From: Enterococcus moraviensis ATCC BAA-383
GTDB lineage: Bacteria > Bacillota > Bacilli > Lactobacillales > Enterococcaceae
NCBI RefSeq assembly: GCF_000407445.1
Contig: NZ_ASWB01000001.1
Span: 1,199,042 to 1,263,041, forward strand
Direction: 5' to 3'
Length of the DNA stretch: 64,000 bases
Positions within the stretch are counted from its first letter, which is position 1. Each line of letters opens with the position of its first letter. The position numbers were made by a program, and so were the translations under genes. The notes under the pieces were generated by a model. The model ran no database searches. It was not told the DNA's origin and saw only the letters and a list, made by a program, of their open reading frames with translations. This document shows, piece after piece, positions 38,503 through 46,503 of the stretch.

Positions 38503-39906
38503 TTACTCTTCTGGCTCTCCTAGATTTGGATCCATTTTATTTGCCGCAATAACAAACGGCGCCCAAATCACAAATGCGACAGCTAAATTGACAATGGTTA
38601 ACACAATTGCACGCCAATCCCCTGCTGTTGCCAAGAAACCGCTGATAATTGTTGGCATTACCCAAATCACATTCACAACAACTGGATTAACTAGTCCAGC
38701 CATAGTAGCAAAATAAGCAATCGTAGCTGTTACTAACGGCGCTACAATAAATGGAATCAACATAATTGGATTCAATACGACTGGCATCCCAAACATCACT
38801 GGTTCATTGATATTGAATAAACCAGGACCTATGCCAAGTTTGCCGACTGTTTTATAATCTGCACGTTTCGATAATAGTAAAATCGAGATAATCAAGACTA
38901 AGGTAACACCAGCACCACCAGGCCAAACGAACGCTTCAAAAGAACCTGCAACCCATTTATAGGGAATTTCTTGTCCTTGTTGATAGGCATTGGTATTATC
39001 AACCATCGCAACACCATAAATCGATTGTAAAACAGGTGACATGATATTCGTTCCATGAAGTCCGAAGAACCACAAGACATGCACTAACAAGACAATCAAT
39101 AAGACAGCTCCGTATCCTTGAGATAGCCCCAATAACGGTGTCTGAATCGATTCAGATATCCAGTCAATCAATAATTTCCCTGTTAGTTGTTCAAATACAT
39201 GATAAATCAATCCTGAAACGTATAATGCTGTTACCCCTGGAATAATTGCAGCAAATGCTTTTGAAACCGCTGGAGGTACTGAATCCGGCATTTTAATAAC
39301 TATATTTTTCTTAATCAATTTAGCAAATATAATAACAGATATAAACCCAAAAATCATTGCAGTAAATAAGCCTGTTCCACCCATGTATTTACTAAATGGG
39401 AAATACCCCCATGCTCCTGCATCAACTGCCGAAACACCATCTACCGTATTCACTGTCGCTCCTGCATCAGTAAAAAGTTGAGCAATATTCTTTGGCAATT
39501 TTTCAGCTAACGTAACGGTTGCTGTTGCACTTTGCGGTAACCCAATAAAAAATGCCGCTAATGATACTAACATCCCTGATAACGCATCAACATCATACGC
39601 TCTGGCAACGTTATACCCTAGTGAAGCTGCAAAAACAACAGCCATGATCGCTAAGGTTCCCGTCCAAACTAGACCATTGATCGCAATCACGGGCGTAAAG
39701 AAACTCGTAATTCCATTGCCTTCCCCTAAGTATGTGTTAGGGAAGTCACGCATAAATGCATTTAGTAACACGGCTATGGCTCCAGCCATCGTAACTGGCA
39801 TCATCCCAATAAAAGCATCTCTGAGCGCGACTAAATGTTTTTGCGCCCCAATCTTCGCAGCTACTGGTAAAATGTACCTTTCCATCCACGCTGTTAATCC
39901 ATTCAT
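38503..39906 (-). CDS. PTS lactose/cellobiose-type EIIC (stand-alone)
   Basis: 467 residues with about ten membrane segments and the family blocks MPVTMAGAIAV, KMPDSVPPAVSKAFAAIIPG, FFGLHGTNIMSPVL and FNINEPVMFGMPVVLNPI. It carries a beta-glucoside-type sugar across the membrane while EIIA/EIIB, encoded elsewhere, supply phosphate. No EIIA or EIIB gene is in its own unit, so it probably uses those of the two operons upstream. It has its own sigma-54 promoter, palindromic upstream sites and cre site. Confidence 0.93.
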   Translation of the reverse strand: MNGLTAWMERYILPVAAKIGAQKHLVALRDAFIGMMPVTMAGAIAVLLNAFMRDFPNTYLGEGNGITSFFTPVIAINGLVWTGTLAIMAVVFAASLGYNVARAYDVDALSGMLVSLAAFFIGLPQSATATVTLAEKLPKNIAQLFTDAGATVNTVDGVSAVDAGAWGYFPFSKYMGGTGLFTAMIFGFISVIIFAKLIKKNIVIKMPDSVPPAVSKAFAAIIPGVTALYVSGLIYHVFEQLTGKLLIDWISESIQTPLLGLSQGYGAVLLIVLLVHVLWFFGLHGTNIMSPVLQSIYGVAMVDNTNAYQQGQEIPYKWVAGSFEAFVWPGGAGVTLVLIISILLLSKRADYKTVGKLGIGPGLFNINEPVMFGMPVVLNPIMLIPFIVAPLVTATIAYFATMAGLVNPVVVNVIWVMPTIISGFLATAGDWRAIVLTIVNLAVAFVIWAPFVIAANKMDPNLGEPEE

Positions 39907-40035
39907 TTTTTGTCCTCCAAAAAAATTTATTTATTTAAAAAGGAGTCCCTTTTTAAATCCGCTTCATACTTCCCAATAAATAAGAAACCCACTACCAAAA
40001 TATCGTATCAATATAACCTTACATTCTTATAATGA

Positions 40036-40051
40036 GCAAAAAGCATGCCAA
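40036..40051 (-). promoter_or_regulatory. Sigma-54 promoter of the lone EIIC
   Basis: On the minus strand TTGGCATGCTTTTTGC has the invariant GG and GC dinucleotides of a -24/-12 promoter with correct spacing, about 130 bp before the EIIC start. Confidence 0.88.
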
Positions 40052-40078
40052 ATTGATCTAGACCAAAACGCCGTCATT

Positions 40079-40092
40079 ATAAAGCGCTTTCT
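40079..40092 (-). promoter_or_regulatory. CcpA-binding (cre-like) site
   Basis: ATAAAGCGCTTTCT, with a symmetric AAAGCGCTTT core, fits the cre pattern. It lies between the activator sites and the -24 element, where CcpA could block the loop that the activator needs. Confidence 0.6.
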
Positions 40093-40102
40093 AAACACAC
40101 TG

Positions 40103-40141
40103 TTTTACACACACGTTACACTGTGTATTTTGTGTGTAAAA
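40103..40141 (-). promoter_or_regulatory. Palindromic GTGTG-rich upstream activator site
   Basis: A perfect 11-bp inverted repeat TTTTACACACA...TGTGTGTAAAA encloses a second small palindrome TACACTGTGTA. It is about 55-90 bp upstream of the -24/-12 promoter, the usual place for binding of a LevR/CelR-type activator. Confidence 0.6.
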
Positions 40142-40148
40142 AATGCGC

Positions 40149-40176
40149 AAAAAAAAGAGTGCCTCTATGACACTCT
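40149..40176 (-). terminator. Terminator of the upstream PTS operon
   Basis: The stem AGAGTG/CACTCT with a 9-nt loop is followed on the minus strand by seven or more T, 3 bp after the DUF3284-like gene stop. Confidence 0.75.
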
Positions 40177-40178
40177 CA

Positions 40179-40592
40179 TCAATATGACTCTTCCATCATT
40201 TTTAACATTTTAGTAAATTGGCGCTTTTTAAAGAACATAAGTATCGTTCCAAGTACGGCATCGTTCATTTTTTGTAAAAATCCATAAGATTCCATTTTTT
40301 CGTTATAACGAATTTCACAAGATTTTTCATCTAACGGTTTGATATCATATTGAACTAAGAAATCATTTTTTGTTGTAGATGTGCGAAAATGGTAAGATGT
40401 ATTTTCAACAAGTTTTTCTACTTTGATCCGCGCTCTGCTATTTTTAGAGAATTGCTTAACATATTCAAAGTTGTTTAGCTGTTTTCTTGTTAAACTTTTG
40501 CCCGTATGCTTTCGTATATCAAACAAAACAGAATCCATGACTTGGTCATAAAAAACAGATGCAGGAATATTCATTTTTTTTACTATTTCCAT
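40179..40592 (-). CDS. DUF3284-like protein
   Basis: 137 residues with a START/polyketide-cyclase-like alpha-beta pattern: MNIPASVFYDQVMDSVLFDI, then strand-rich middle (YDIKPLDEKSCEIRYNEKM), then a C-terminal basic helix (FKKRQFTKMLKMMEESY). I recall DUF3284 proteins as common passengers of Enterococcus and Listeria beta-glucoside PTS operons, with unknown function. It overlaps the preceding gene by 1 bp and is the last gene of the operon. Confidence 0.75.
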   Translation of the reverse strand: MEIVKKMNIPASVFYDQVMDSVLFDIRKHTGKSLTRKQLNNFEYVKQFSKNSRARIKVEKLVENTSYHFRTSTTKNDFLVQYDIKPLDEKSCEIRYNEKMESYGFLQKMNDAVLGTILMFFKKRQFTKMLKMMEESY

Positions 40593-40789
40593 TATCTTTT
40601 CACCTCGTTATTCTCTTTCTTATTTTGTTCTTCTTTCTTTCTGCCTTTGAAGAAAAAGTAACCTCCAACAACTACTAAGAAAATACCTGTAGTCATACTT
40701 AATAAATCATATTGCATTGATGCAGGATTAAGCGCATATAAGATTATAATTAAGCCAATACTACATACAAATAAACCATTTCTTACCAT
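40592..40789 (-). CDS. Small two-helix membrane protein (DUF3188-like)
   Basis: About 65 residues: two hydrophobic helices (NGLFVCSIGLIIILYAL and TTGIFLVVVGGYFFF) and a charged tail (KGRKKEEQNKKENNEVKR). I choose the ATG at 40787-40789 because the longer frame would add a Cys-rich, non-helical leader overlapping the preceding gene. It lies in the PTS operon between the 72-residue gene and the DUF3284-like gene; its role is unknown. Confidence 0.65.
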   Translation of the reverse strand: MVRNGLFVCSIGLIIILYALNPASMQYDLLSMTTGIFLVVVGGYFFFKGRKKEEQNKKENNEVKR

Positions 40790-40809
40790 TTTACATCCAT
40801 CCAATCTTT

Positions 40810-41028
40810 TTAAACTGCAGCTGCTTGGAAGAACAAGACACCGCCCCAAGGTTGTGCTTTGATGATTTCTTTTGCTTTTTTAGCTGCTTCTTCTTTGTCT
40901 CCTGTTACATCAAATGCTAATTTGATTCCTTTTTTCTCTTTGAAAGTGTATGTAAAATCGCCACCATCATAGCTTTCTAATAAGTTCTTGATTTCTTCTT
41001 GTTGCATTGCACTTGCGATTGTGATCAT
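40810..41028 (-). CDS. Small soluble protein of the PTS operon, unknown
   Basis: 72 residues, starting MITIASAMQQEEIKNLLES, with an alpha-beta pattern and a conserved-looking end QPWGGVLFFQAAAV. A good AGGAGA-like ribosome site lies upstream. It sits between EIIC and the two-helix membrane protein, so it is probably induced with the transporter. I do not recognise a characterised family. Confidence 0.65.
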   Translation of the reverse strand: MITIASAMQQEEIKNLLESYDGGDFTYTFKEKKGIKLAFDVTGDKEEAAKKAKEIIKAQPWGGVLFFQAAAV

Positions 41029-41054
41029 TTTAACCTCTCCTTAACAATAAAGCT

Positions 41055-41086
41055 GTTGCTTTCACCTCGTGTGAAGTGAAAGCAAC
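41055..41086 (-). other. mRNA hairpin between EIIC and the small genes
   Basis: An 11-bp stem GTTGCTTTCAC/GTGAAAGCAAC, extended by two pairs past one mismatch, with a 4-nt loop. No T-run follows, so it is more likely to protect the upstream mRNA end or give partial termination than to stop transcription fully. Confidence 0.6.
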
Positions 41087-41102
41087 ATACTATTTAATTT
41101 TT

Positions 41103-42557
41103 TTATTCAAAGTCTGTTGGTTCCATTCTGTTAGCCGCAATAACAAACGGTGTCCAGATTAGGAACGTTACAACCATACATACGATTGTTACGATTGGTG
41201 CTCTCCAGTCAGCTCCTGTTGCTAAGAATGATAACAAAATTGGAGGCACAACCCATGTTACTTGTTGTGATACTGGTGCTACTAAACCAAAGTAAGTTGC
41301 TAACCAGCCGATTGATGTTGCAACAACTGGTGCTACTAAGAATGGTACAAACATGATTGCATTTAATACGATTGGTAAACCAAACATGATTGGTTCGTTG
41401 ATGTTGAAGATACCAGGTCCTAATGATAATTTACCAACTGTTAGGTAATCTGCACGTTTAGAGAATAGCAAGATAGCAATGATCAAGACGATCGTACCAC
41501 CTGAACCACCAAACCATGCAAAGGCATCAAATGAACCACGAACCCACATGTACGCTTTTCCATCATCAATAGCTTTCAAGACAGCTGGCGTACCAGTTAA
41601 GCCTTTGTAGCCTTTTTGGAAAATATCGATATTGATTAATTGTGCTTGTCCCCAAATACCTTCTAAAACTGGTGCCAATACGTTTGGACCATGGATACCG
41701 AAGAACCAGAAAATTTGAACGAAAATCGTTACGATCAATACAGCGCCTAAACCTTGAGATAATCCCAAGAAAGGTTCTGCAATATATTTTTGAACTAGAT
41801 CGATAATCAATTGTCCGTTTGTCAATTTACCTACTACAAAGTTAATAATTGCAATAACATATAATGCGATCGTTGCAGGTAAAATAGCAGCGAAAGCCTT
41901 TGATACTGCTGGCGGAACTGAATCAGGCATTTTGATCGTAATGTTCGCCAACATTAATTTACAGAAGATGATAACAGAAATAGCACCCATGATCATTACT
42001 GTGAAGTATGCGTTCCCATTTAAGTGATCTAATTTCAACCAACCCCAACCGCCTGCTGTTAAGCCTTCAGCTGTTGCTGACCAACCACTTGTTGCTGAGT
42101 TTTCATTGATTGTGTTCATTAATTCTTTTGGAACAGCTGTTTCTAAAGTATTAGAATAAGCAAAAGCAATTCCTTGAATCAATGTTGCCAAACCAACGAT
42201 ACCACCCGCTAAGTCGTTTACTTTGTATGCTCTTGCTAGATTATACCCCCAAGAAAAGGCAAAAATCAAACCTGCAATTGCCAAAGTACCATTCCAAACA
42301 AATCCGTTGATCCCAATAATGACATTAATAACTGCGAAAATCCCTTTGTCTGCTGCAAGATTTGCTGCATAATCAGAGAAAAATTGTTGCGGCAGGTCAC
42401 GAATCATCGCGTTAATCATTACGGCGATCGACCCTGCCATTGTTGCCGGCATTGTACCAATAAAGGCGTCACGTAGTGCAACTAAATGCTTTTGCGCACC
42501 AATTTTACCGGCCACAGGTAGAATGTATTTCTCCATCCAGGCTGTTAATCCATCCAT
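41103..42557 (-). CDS. PTS lactose/cellobiose-type EIIC
   Basis: 484 residues with the same blocks as the lone EIIC (KMPDSVPPAVSKAFAAILP, FFGIHGPNVLAPVLEG, FNINEPIMFGLPIVLN) and about ten membrane segments. It has two loops longer than in its paralogues: one after residue 50 (FSDYAANLAADKG) and one near 145-175. It belongs to the operon EIIB-EIIA-EIIC plus three small genes. The substrate is probably a beta-glucoside such as cellobiose; the exact sugar is not shown by sequence. Confidence 0.94.
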   Translation of the reverse strand: MDGLTAWMEKYILPVAGKIGAQKHLVALRDAFIGTMPATMAGSIAVMINAMIRDLPQQFFSDYAANLAADKGIFAVINVIIGINGFVWNGTLAIAGLIFAFSWGYNLARAYKVNDLAGGIVGLATLIQGIAFAYSNTLETAVPKELMNTINENSATSGWSATAEGLTAGGWGWLKLDHLNGNAYFTVMIMGAISVIIFCKLMLANITIKMPDSVPPAVSKAFAAILPATIALYVIAIINFVVGKLTNGQLIIDLVQKYIAEPFLGLSQGLGAVLIVTIFVQIFWFFGIHGPNVLAPVLEGIWGQAQLINIDIFQKGYKGLTGTPAVLKAIDDGKAYMWVRGSFDAFAWFGGSGGTIVLIIAILLFSKRADYLTVGKLSLGPGIFNINEPIMFGLPIVLNAIMFVPFLVAPVVATSIGWLATYFGLVAPVSQQVTWVVPPILLSFLATGADWRAPIVTIVCMVVTFLIWTPFVIAANRMEPTDFE

Positions 42558-42622
42558 TTTTTAATTCCTCCTATAAATAATATTTATTTAAAGAGCGATT
42601 AAACTCCTTAAAACAATGTAAG

Positions 42623-42681
42623 TTGTTAAAGTCCCGTTCAAAAAACTTTAACGACCATTTTCTTCCGTTCAAAAAAGAAAA
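42623..42681 (-). other. Two adjacent mRNA hairpins with the same loop
   Basis: GTTAAAGT/ACTTTAAC (42625-42652) and ATTTTCTT/AAGAAAAT (42657-42681) both carry CCGTTCAAAA in the loop. They lie between the EIIA and EIIC genes, where differential mRNA stability would adjust subunit ratio. Confidence 0.5.
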
Positions 42682-42690
42682 TATAAACGC

Positions 42691-43011
42691 TTATTCGTTA
42701 TCCATACGACGATATAGATCAATGATTTCTTTCGCTAAATCCGTAAAAGCGATCGATGTCATCAAGTGATCTTGACTATGAACTGTCAATAAGGTTACTT
42801 GAATATGATTTCCTTGTGCTTCTTGCGTTAGCATTCCTGTTTGAGAATGATGCGCTTGAACTAAAGACTCTTCTGCATCGGCAATTTTTTGGTCAGCTAA
42901 TTCAAAGTCGCCTGCTTTTGCTGCCGCAATCGCTTCCATTGCATCACTTTTAGCATTGCCTCCATACATGATTAATCCCATTACTGCTTCTAAATTTTGT
43001 TGATCTTCCAC
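42691..43011 (-). CDS. PTS lactose/cellobiose-type EIIA (copy 1)
   Basis: 106 residues of the three-helix LacF/ChbA family. His-78 in VHSQDHLM matches the phosphorylated histidine, and a conserved QAHHSQT helix lies at 52-58. It takes phosphate from HPr and passes it to EIIB. It differs from copy 2 (46504-46824) at only three residues. It is 27 bp downstream of EIIB copy 1. Confidence 0.95.
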   Translation of the reverse strand: MEDQQNLEAVMGLIMYGGNAKSDAMEAIAAAKAGDFELADQKIADAEESLVQAHHSQTGMLTQEAQGNHIQVTLLTVHSQDHLMTSIAFTDLAKEIIDLYRRMDNE

Positions 43012-43038
43012 GTTTGTAACTCCGTTCGTTTTTTATTT

Positions 43039-43359
43039 TTACTTATCCATCAATGCAATTGCTTGATCTAACACTTTTTCGCCATTCATCATACCGTAAT
43101 CTGACATGTTGATCACATCAAATGGAATTCCTTTAGGTGCTAATTTTTGTTCGAATTGTGATTTCATGAAACGAACTTGTGGGCCTAAAAGTAATACGTT
43201 TACATCTTTCGCTTCTAAATTATTATCTGCATCTGATGCGGATACTGCAAAGATATCTGCTTCCATCCCACGATCTTCTGCTGCCTTTTGCATTTTTGTT
43301 ACTAATAGACTTGTACTCATTCCTGCTGAACATACTAACATAATTGTTTTTTTAGCCAT
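43039..43359 (-). CDS. PTS lactose/cellobiose-type EIIB (copy 1)
   Basis: 106 residues; the phosphocysteine loop is LVCSAGMSTSLL with Cys-10. It accepts phosphate from EIIA and gives it to the incoming sugar. The ATG at 43357-43359 is chosen because AAGGAG is 8 nt upstream; an in-frame GTG three codons earlier overlaps that ribosome site. It differs from copy 2 at three residues only. Confidence 0.95.
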   Translation of the reverse strand: MAKKTIMLVCSAGMSTSLLVTKMQKAAEDRGMEADIFAVSASDADNNLEAKDVNVLLLGPQVRFMKSQFEQKLAPKGIPFDVINMSDYGMMNGEKVLDQAIALMDK

Positions 43360-43406
43360 TTTTACCACTCCTTCTAAGTTTTGTTGTACTTACACTTTTA
43401 TATAAA

Positions 43407-43422
43407 GCAAGAAGTGTGCCAA
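43407..43422 (-). promoter_or_regulatory. Sigma-54 promoter of PTS operon 1
   Basis: On the minus strand TTGGCACACTTCTTGC is a near-consensus -24/-12 promoter, about 48 bp before EIIB copy 1. Confidence 0.93.
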
Positions 43423-43428
43423 TTAGAT

Positions 43429-43469
43429 GTATAGACCAAACCTTGCAACAACAGGGTTTTGGTCTATAC
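43429..43469 (-). promoter_or_regulatory. Inverted repeat between activator site and -24 element
   Basis: Arms GTATAGACCAAACC and GGTTTTGGTCTATAC flank a 12-nt spacer. The same element with the same missing A in one arm lies at 47247-47285 in the paralogous promoter. It may be an operator of another regulator or a bend that brings the activator to the polymerase. Confidence 0.7.
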
Positions 43470-43472
43470 AAA

Positions 43473-43519
43473 TTGTGTACACACTACTCATTTTTCGTTA
43501 CACACTATTTTTGTGTGCG
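43473..43519 (-). promoter_or_regulatory. Upstream activator site, PTS operon 1
   Basis: TGTGTACACACTA followed by TTTTTCG, TACACACTA and a GTGTGCG end. The first three blocks recur at 47291-47325. They probably bind the PRD/sigma-54 activator encoded at 47.3-50.0 kb. Confidence 0.65.
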
Positions 43520-43543
43520 TTTTCTTTCCTTTTATTAAAGCAT

Positions 43544-43557
43544 TTGAAACGCTTTCT
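43544..43557 (-). promoter_or_regulatory. CcpA-binding (cre-like) site
   Basis: TTGAAACGCTTTCT fits the cre pattern, with an AAACGCTTT core. It lies between the GH1 stop codon and the activator sites of operon 1. The minus-strand sequence can also form a weak AAAGC/GCTTT stem. Confidence 0.55.
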
Positions 43558-43562
43558 ATCTT

Positions 43563-44963
43563 TTAATCAAAACCATTGTTTTTTGTTAACTCATTGAACC
43601 AGTAACCACTTTTTTTAATTGTTCTTTTCCCCTCTTGCTCTAAATCGACCGCAATAAAACCATAACGATTCTTATAAGCATTTAACCATGACCAGTTATC
43701 CATACATGTCCACATATGATACCCTTGAACATTGCTTCCTTCTTGAATTGCTTGGTGAACCCATTTTAAATGATCGGTCACAAATTCAATGCGATAGTCA
43801 TCTTCAATCATCCCTGTCTCATTGACAAATCGCTCTTCACCTTCTACGCCCATTCCGTTTTCAGAAATATAGCAGCGTACATTCCCATAATTTTCTTTTA
43901 AGTTCATCAATGTATCATAAATCCCTTTTTCATAAATCTCCCAACCACGGTATGGATTCATCTTTTTCCCTGGCATGTCGTACACATCATAAAAATCTTC
44001 AGGTAAAATACTATTCCCAGTATTCTCTATCGGTGTCTCTTTGCTTTTTACTCTGCGAGGTTGATAATAGTTAACGCCCAAAAGATCTACTGTATTCTCT
44101 GCAATTATTTTTAACTCTTCCGGCGTTGTTATAGGCATTAAATCATTTTCTTTGACCCAGTTGATAATATCTGCTGGAAAATAGCCTTTAACTGCTGGAT
44201 CTAAGAAAGATCGATTAAATAAGCCATCCACTAAACGGGCAGCTTTCACATCTGCTTCATTTTGTTCATTTCTTGGATAAGTGGGTGTCAAGTTAAGGAC
44301 GATTCCTATTTCACCATCTAAATGCATACCATGATAGACTTCAATTGCTTTAGCACTAGCCAACGCTTCATGATAGGCAACTTGCACGCCATGTTTTAAA
44401 TTCACTTCATCTGGATAATGCCAACCGTATAAGTAACCACCTTCAACTGGCACAATAGGTTCATTGTGTGTAAACCATTTTTTCACACGGTCACCAAATA
44501 ATTCAAAACATGTTTTAGCATAATAAACATACTGATCCACAACTTCTTTATTGAGCCAGCCACCTTTTTCTTGCATTGTCATCGGCATATCAAAATGATA
44601 CAAATTAAAGAAGGGCTCAATCCCATTTGCTAATAGACCATCAATCACATCATTATAAAAGTCAACTGCTTTTGGATTGACAGCTCCAGTTTCAGGATTA
44701 GGAATCAAACGGCTCCATTGGATTGAAGTCCGAAAAGAATTATGACCTGTTTCTTTCATCAATTGAATATCTTCTTGATACTTTTTATAAAAACGCGACG
44801 TTTTATCTGGGCCTACTTCGTTAAAGAATTTTTCTGGTTTTTCTTCGTACCAAAAATCCCATATATTCTGTGCTTTTCCATCTCCGTCAAAAACACCTTC
44901 TGTTTGTGGACCGCTTGCAGCAGATCCCCACCAAAAACCTTTTGGAAACTGATAGTTCATCAT
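43563..44963 (-). CDS. GH1 6-phospho-beta-glucosidase
   Basis: About 466 residues, one GH1 barrel: FPKGFWWGSAASGPQTEG at the start, the acid/base motif THNEP, the nucleophile motif YISENGMG, and NWSWLNAYKNRYGF. The ending (TIKKSGYWFNEL) is typical of phospho-glucosidases that cut PTS-imported sugars in the cytosol. Three in-frame ATGs lie close together; the one at 44961-44963 has AGGAG 6 nt upstream. It is the last gene of operon 2, behind a long hairpin. Confidence 0.94.
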   Translation of the reverse strand: MMNYQFPKGFWWGSAASGPQTEGVFDGDGKAQNIWDFWYEEKPEKFFNEVGPDKTSRFYKKYQEDIQLMKETGHNSFRTSIQWSRLIPNPETGAVNPKAVDFYNDVIDGLLANGIEPFFNLYHFDMPMTMQEKGGWLNKEVVDQYVYYAKTCFELFGDRVKKWFTHNEPIVPVEGGYLYGWHYPDEVNLKHGVQVAYHEALASAKAIEVYHGMHLDGEIGIVLNLTPTYPRNEQNEADVKAARLVDGLFNRSFLDPAVKGYFPADIINWVKENDLMPITTPEELKIIAENTVDLLGVNYYQPRRVKSKETPIENTGNSILPEDFYDVYDMPGKKMNPYRGWEIYEKGIYDTLMNLKENYGNVRCYISENGMGVEGEERFVNETGMIEDDYRIEFVTDHLKWVHQAIQEGSNVQGYHMWTCMDNWSWLNAYKNRYGFIAVDLEQEGKRTIKKSGYWFNELTKNNGFD

Positions 44964-44994
44964 TGTCATCTCCTAAAAATAATTTGAATTTGAA

Positions 44995-45073
44995 AATAGA
45001 TAAAATCTCCCAAAGTCTGAGAAAAATAACTTGTTTGTTATTCTCAATCTAATTTAAGGAGATTTTATCTATT
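44995..45073 (-). other. Long mRNA hairpin between EIIC and GH1 genes
   Basis: A perfect 16-bp stem (AATAGATAAAATCTCC and its complement) encloses 47 nt that hold a second stem (GAGAA..AATAAC/GTTATT..CTC). On the minus strand the outer stem ends in ATTTTC, so it may be a partial terminator that lowers GH1 expression relative to the transporter. It does not match the RAT sequence of LicT/BglG antiterminators. Confidence 0.75.
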
Positions 45074-45084
45074 AGTTCATGTTA

Positions 45085-46377
45085 TTAAGCTTGAGTGTTA
45101 CCTTCTTGCTCTAATGCTGCTGCTTCTTGTTTTAAGAACTGATCCGTAGCTACTTTAACAAATGGAATATAAATCAAAATAGAAATGACTAAGTTCACTG
45201 CAGCTAACACACCTCCGGCAATACTCTTAGTTGCTAAGAATCCGCCAATGATCGGTGGTGTTACCCAAGGTGGCATAAATGTTGCAGCAGGCACAATACC
45301 TGTAGCTGTTGCAATATATGCTGTCGTTACAAGAACCATCGGTGTAATGATAAATGGAATAAACATGATCGGATTTAAGACGATCGGTAGACCAAACATT
45401 ACTGGTTCATTAATATTGAAAACACCTGGTGCTAAACTTAAATTTGTGATTACTTTAAATGGTTTATTTTTACGTCCCACTAAGAAAATCGCAATCAATA
45501 GACCTAAAGTAGCACCTGTTCCACCCAAGTTTACAAATGAATCAAAAAATGGTTTGTTTACAATATAAGGAATCTTGTCCCCTGCTTCTAACGCTTTGAT
45601 ATTAGCATCAATCGCTGGTACATTGATTGTTTGCATCAATGGATCTACCATGTTGGCTCCGTGTAAACCGAAGAACCATAAGAACGGTGTAATAAATGCT
45701 AATAGTAGTGCAGATGGGTAGCTGTTTGCTAATCCCATAAATGGTTTTTGAACTGCTTCATAGAATGAAACTACGATATTGTCAACGCCTAGACCAAGTA
45801 AGATAGACGTAATCAAACTGAAAAGACTGATTGTGATCATTGCTGGTAATAATGCAGCAAATGATTTTGCAACAGCTGGTGGAACACCATCTGGCATTTT
45901 GATTACTAATTTTTCGTTTCCTACTAATCGTTGGAATAATTCTCCTGAAATAAGTGCAATAACTAATGCAATAAATAATCCCGTAGCATCCATACCGCTT
46001 AATCCACCAACAGCAAAGAATGAAGCAACAGAAACTGTTCCGGCTGCAATTCCATCTTTACCATAGGATTTTACTAAGTTATAGGCTACTAAAAATGCGA
46101 TCAAAACTGAAAAAATTGCGAATGTCCCATTCCAAATGTTCCCACCAAAGCTTTTCCAAATTGGTGCATCTTTGGCAATCATTGGAAATAGTTTATCCAT
46201 TAATTCTGGAAATCCAGGAATTGGTAAGTTGTTAATAAGTACAGCAAGTGCTCCTAAAATCATTAATGGCATCGTCACCACAAAGGCATCACGAATTGCC
46301 ACCAAGTGCCGTTGCGCTGCAATTACTGAAGCTTTCGGCATAAAATATTTTTCCATCCATTGAACAAATTTGTCCAT
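45085..46377 (-). CDS. PTS lactose/cellobiose-type EIIC, shorter form
   Basis: 430 residues, about 50 fewer than the other EIICs, but with every family block (KMPDGVPPAVAKSFAALLP, FFGLHGANMVDPLMQ, FNINEPVMFGLPIVLN). It is clearly more distant from the other two EIICs than they are from each other (start MDKFVQWMEKYFMPKASV against M(D/N)GLTAWMEKYILPVA). It belongs to operon 2 with EIIB, EIIA and the GH1 enzyme, so it probably brings in a beta-glucoside that GH1 cuts. Confidence 0.94.
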   Translation of the reverse strand: MDKFVQWMEKYFMPKASVIAAQRHLVAIRDAFVVTMPLMILGALAVLINNLPIPGFPELMDKLFPMIAKDAPIWKSFGGNIWNGTFAIFSVLIAFLVAYNLVKSYGKDGIAAGTVSVASFFAVGGLSGMDATGLFIALVIALISGELFQRLVGNEKLVIKMPDGVPPAVAKSFAALLPAMITISLFSLITSILLGLGVDNIVVSFYEAVQKPFMGLANSYPSALLLAFITPFLWFFGLHGANMVDPLMQTINVPAIDANIKALEAGDKIPYIVNKPFFDSFVNLGGTGATLGLLIAIFLVGRKNKPFKVITNLSLAPGVFNINEPVMFGLPIVLNPIMFIPFIITPMVLVTTAYIATATGIVPAATFMPPWVTPPIIGGFLATKSIAGGVLAAVNLVISILIYIPFVKVATDQFLKQEAAALEQEGNTQA

Positions 46378-46441
46378 CGTTTGTAAATCCCCCTAAACAA
46401 TATTTATCTAAAAAGCATGATACTTTTCAAATCAGTCGTTA

Positions 46442-46472
46442 TAAAAGTGCTGTTACAGTACAACCACTTTTA
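46442..46472 (-). other. mRNA hairpin between EIIA and EIIC of operon 2
   Basis: An 8-bp stem TAAAAGTG/CACTTTTA with a 15-nt loop, with a smaller GTTC/GAAC stem beside it (46483-46494). It is in the same place as the two hairpins of operon 1, although the sequence differs. Confidence 0.45.
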
Positions 46473-46503
46473 GTTTTTTCTCGTTCTAAAGAACAATCGA
46501 TCC

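Noticed and set aside
44995..45073. RAT-type antiterminator target for a LicT/BglG protein
   Set aside because: The stem lacks the conserved RAT sequence and no BglG-family gene is in the window; control here is sigma-54 based.
45185..46066. Long plus-strand frames over the EIIC gene
   Set aside because: They are antisense to a clear membrane protein gene and have low-complexity, Pro/Thr/Ile-rich translations typical of shadow frames.
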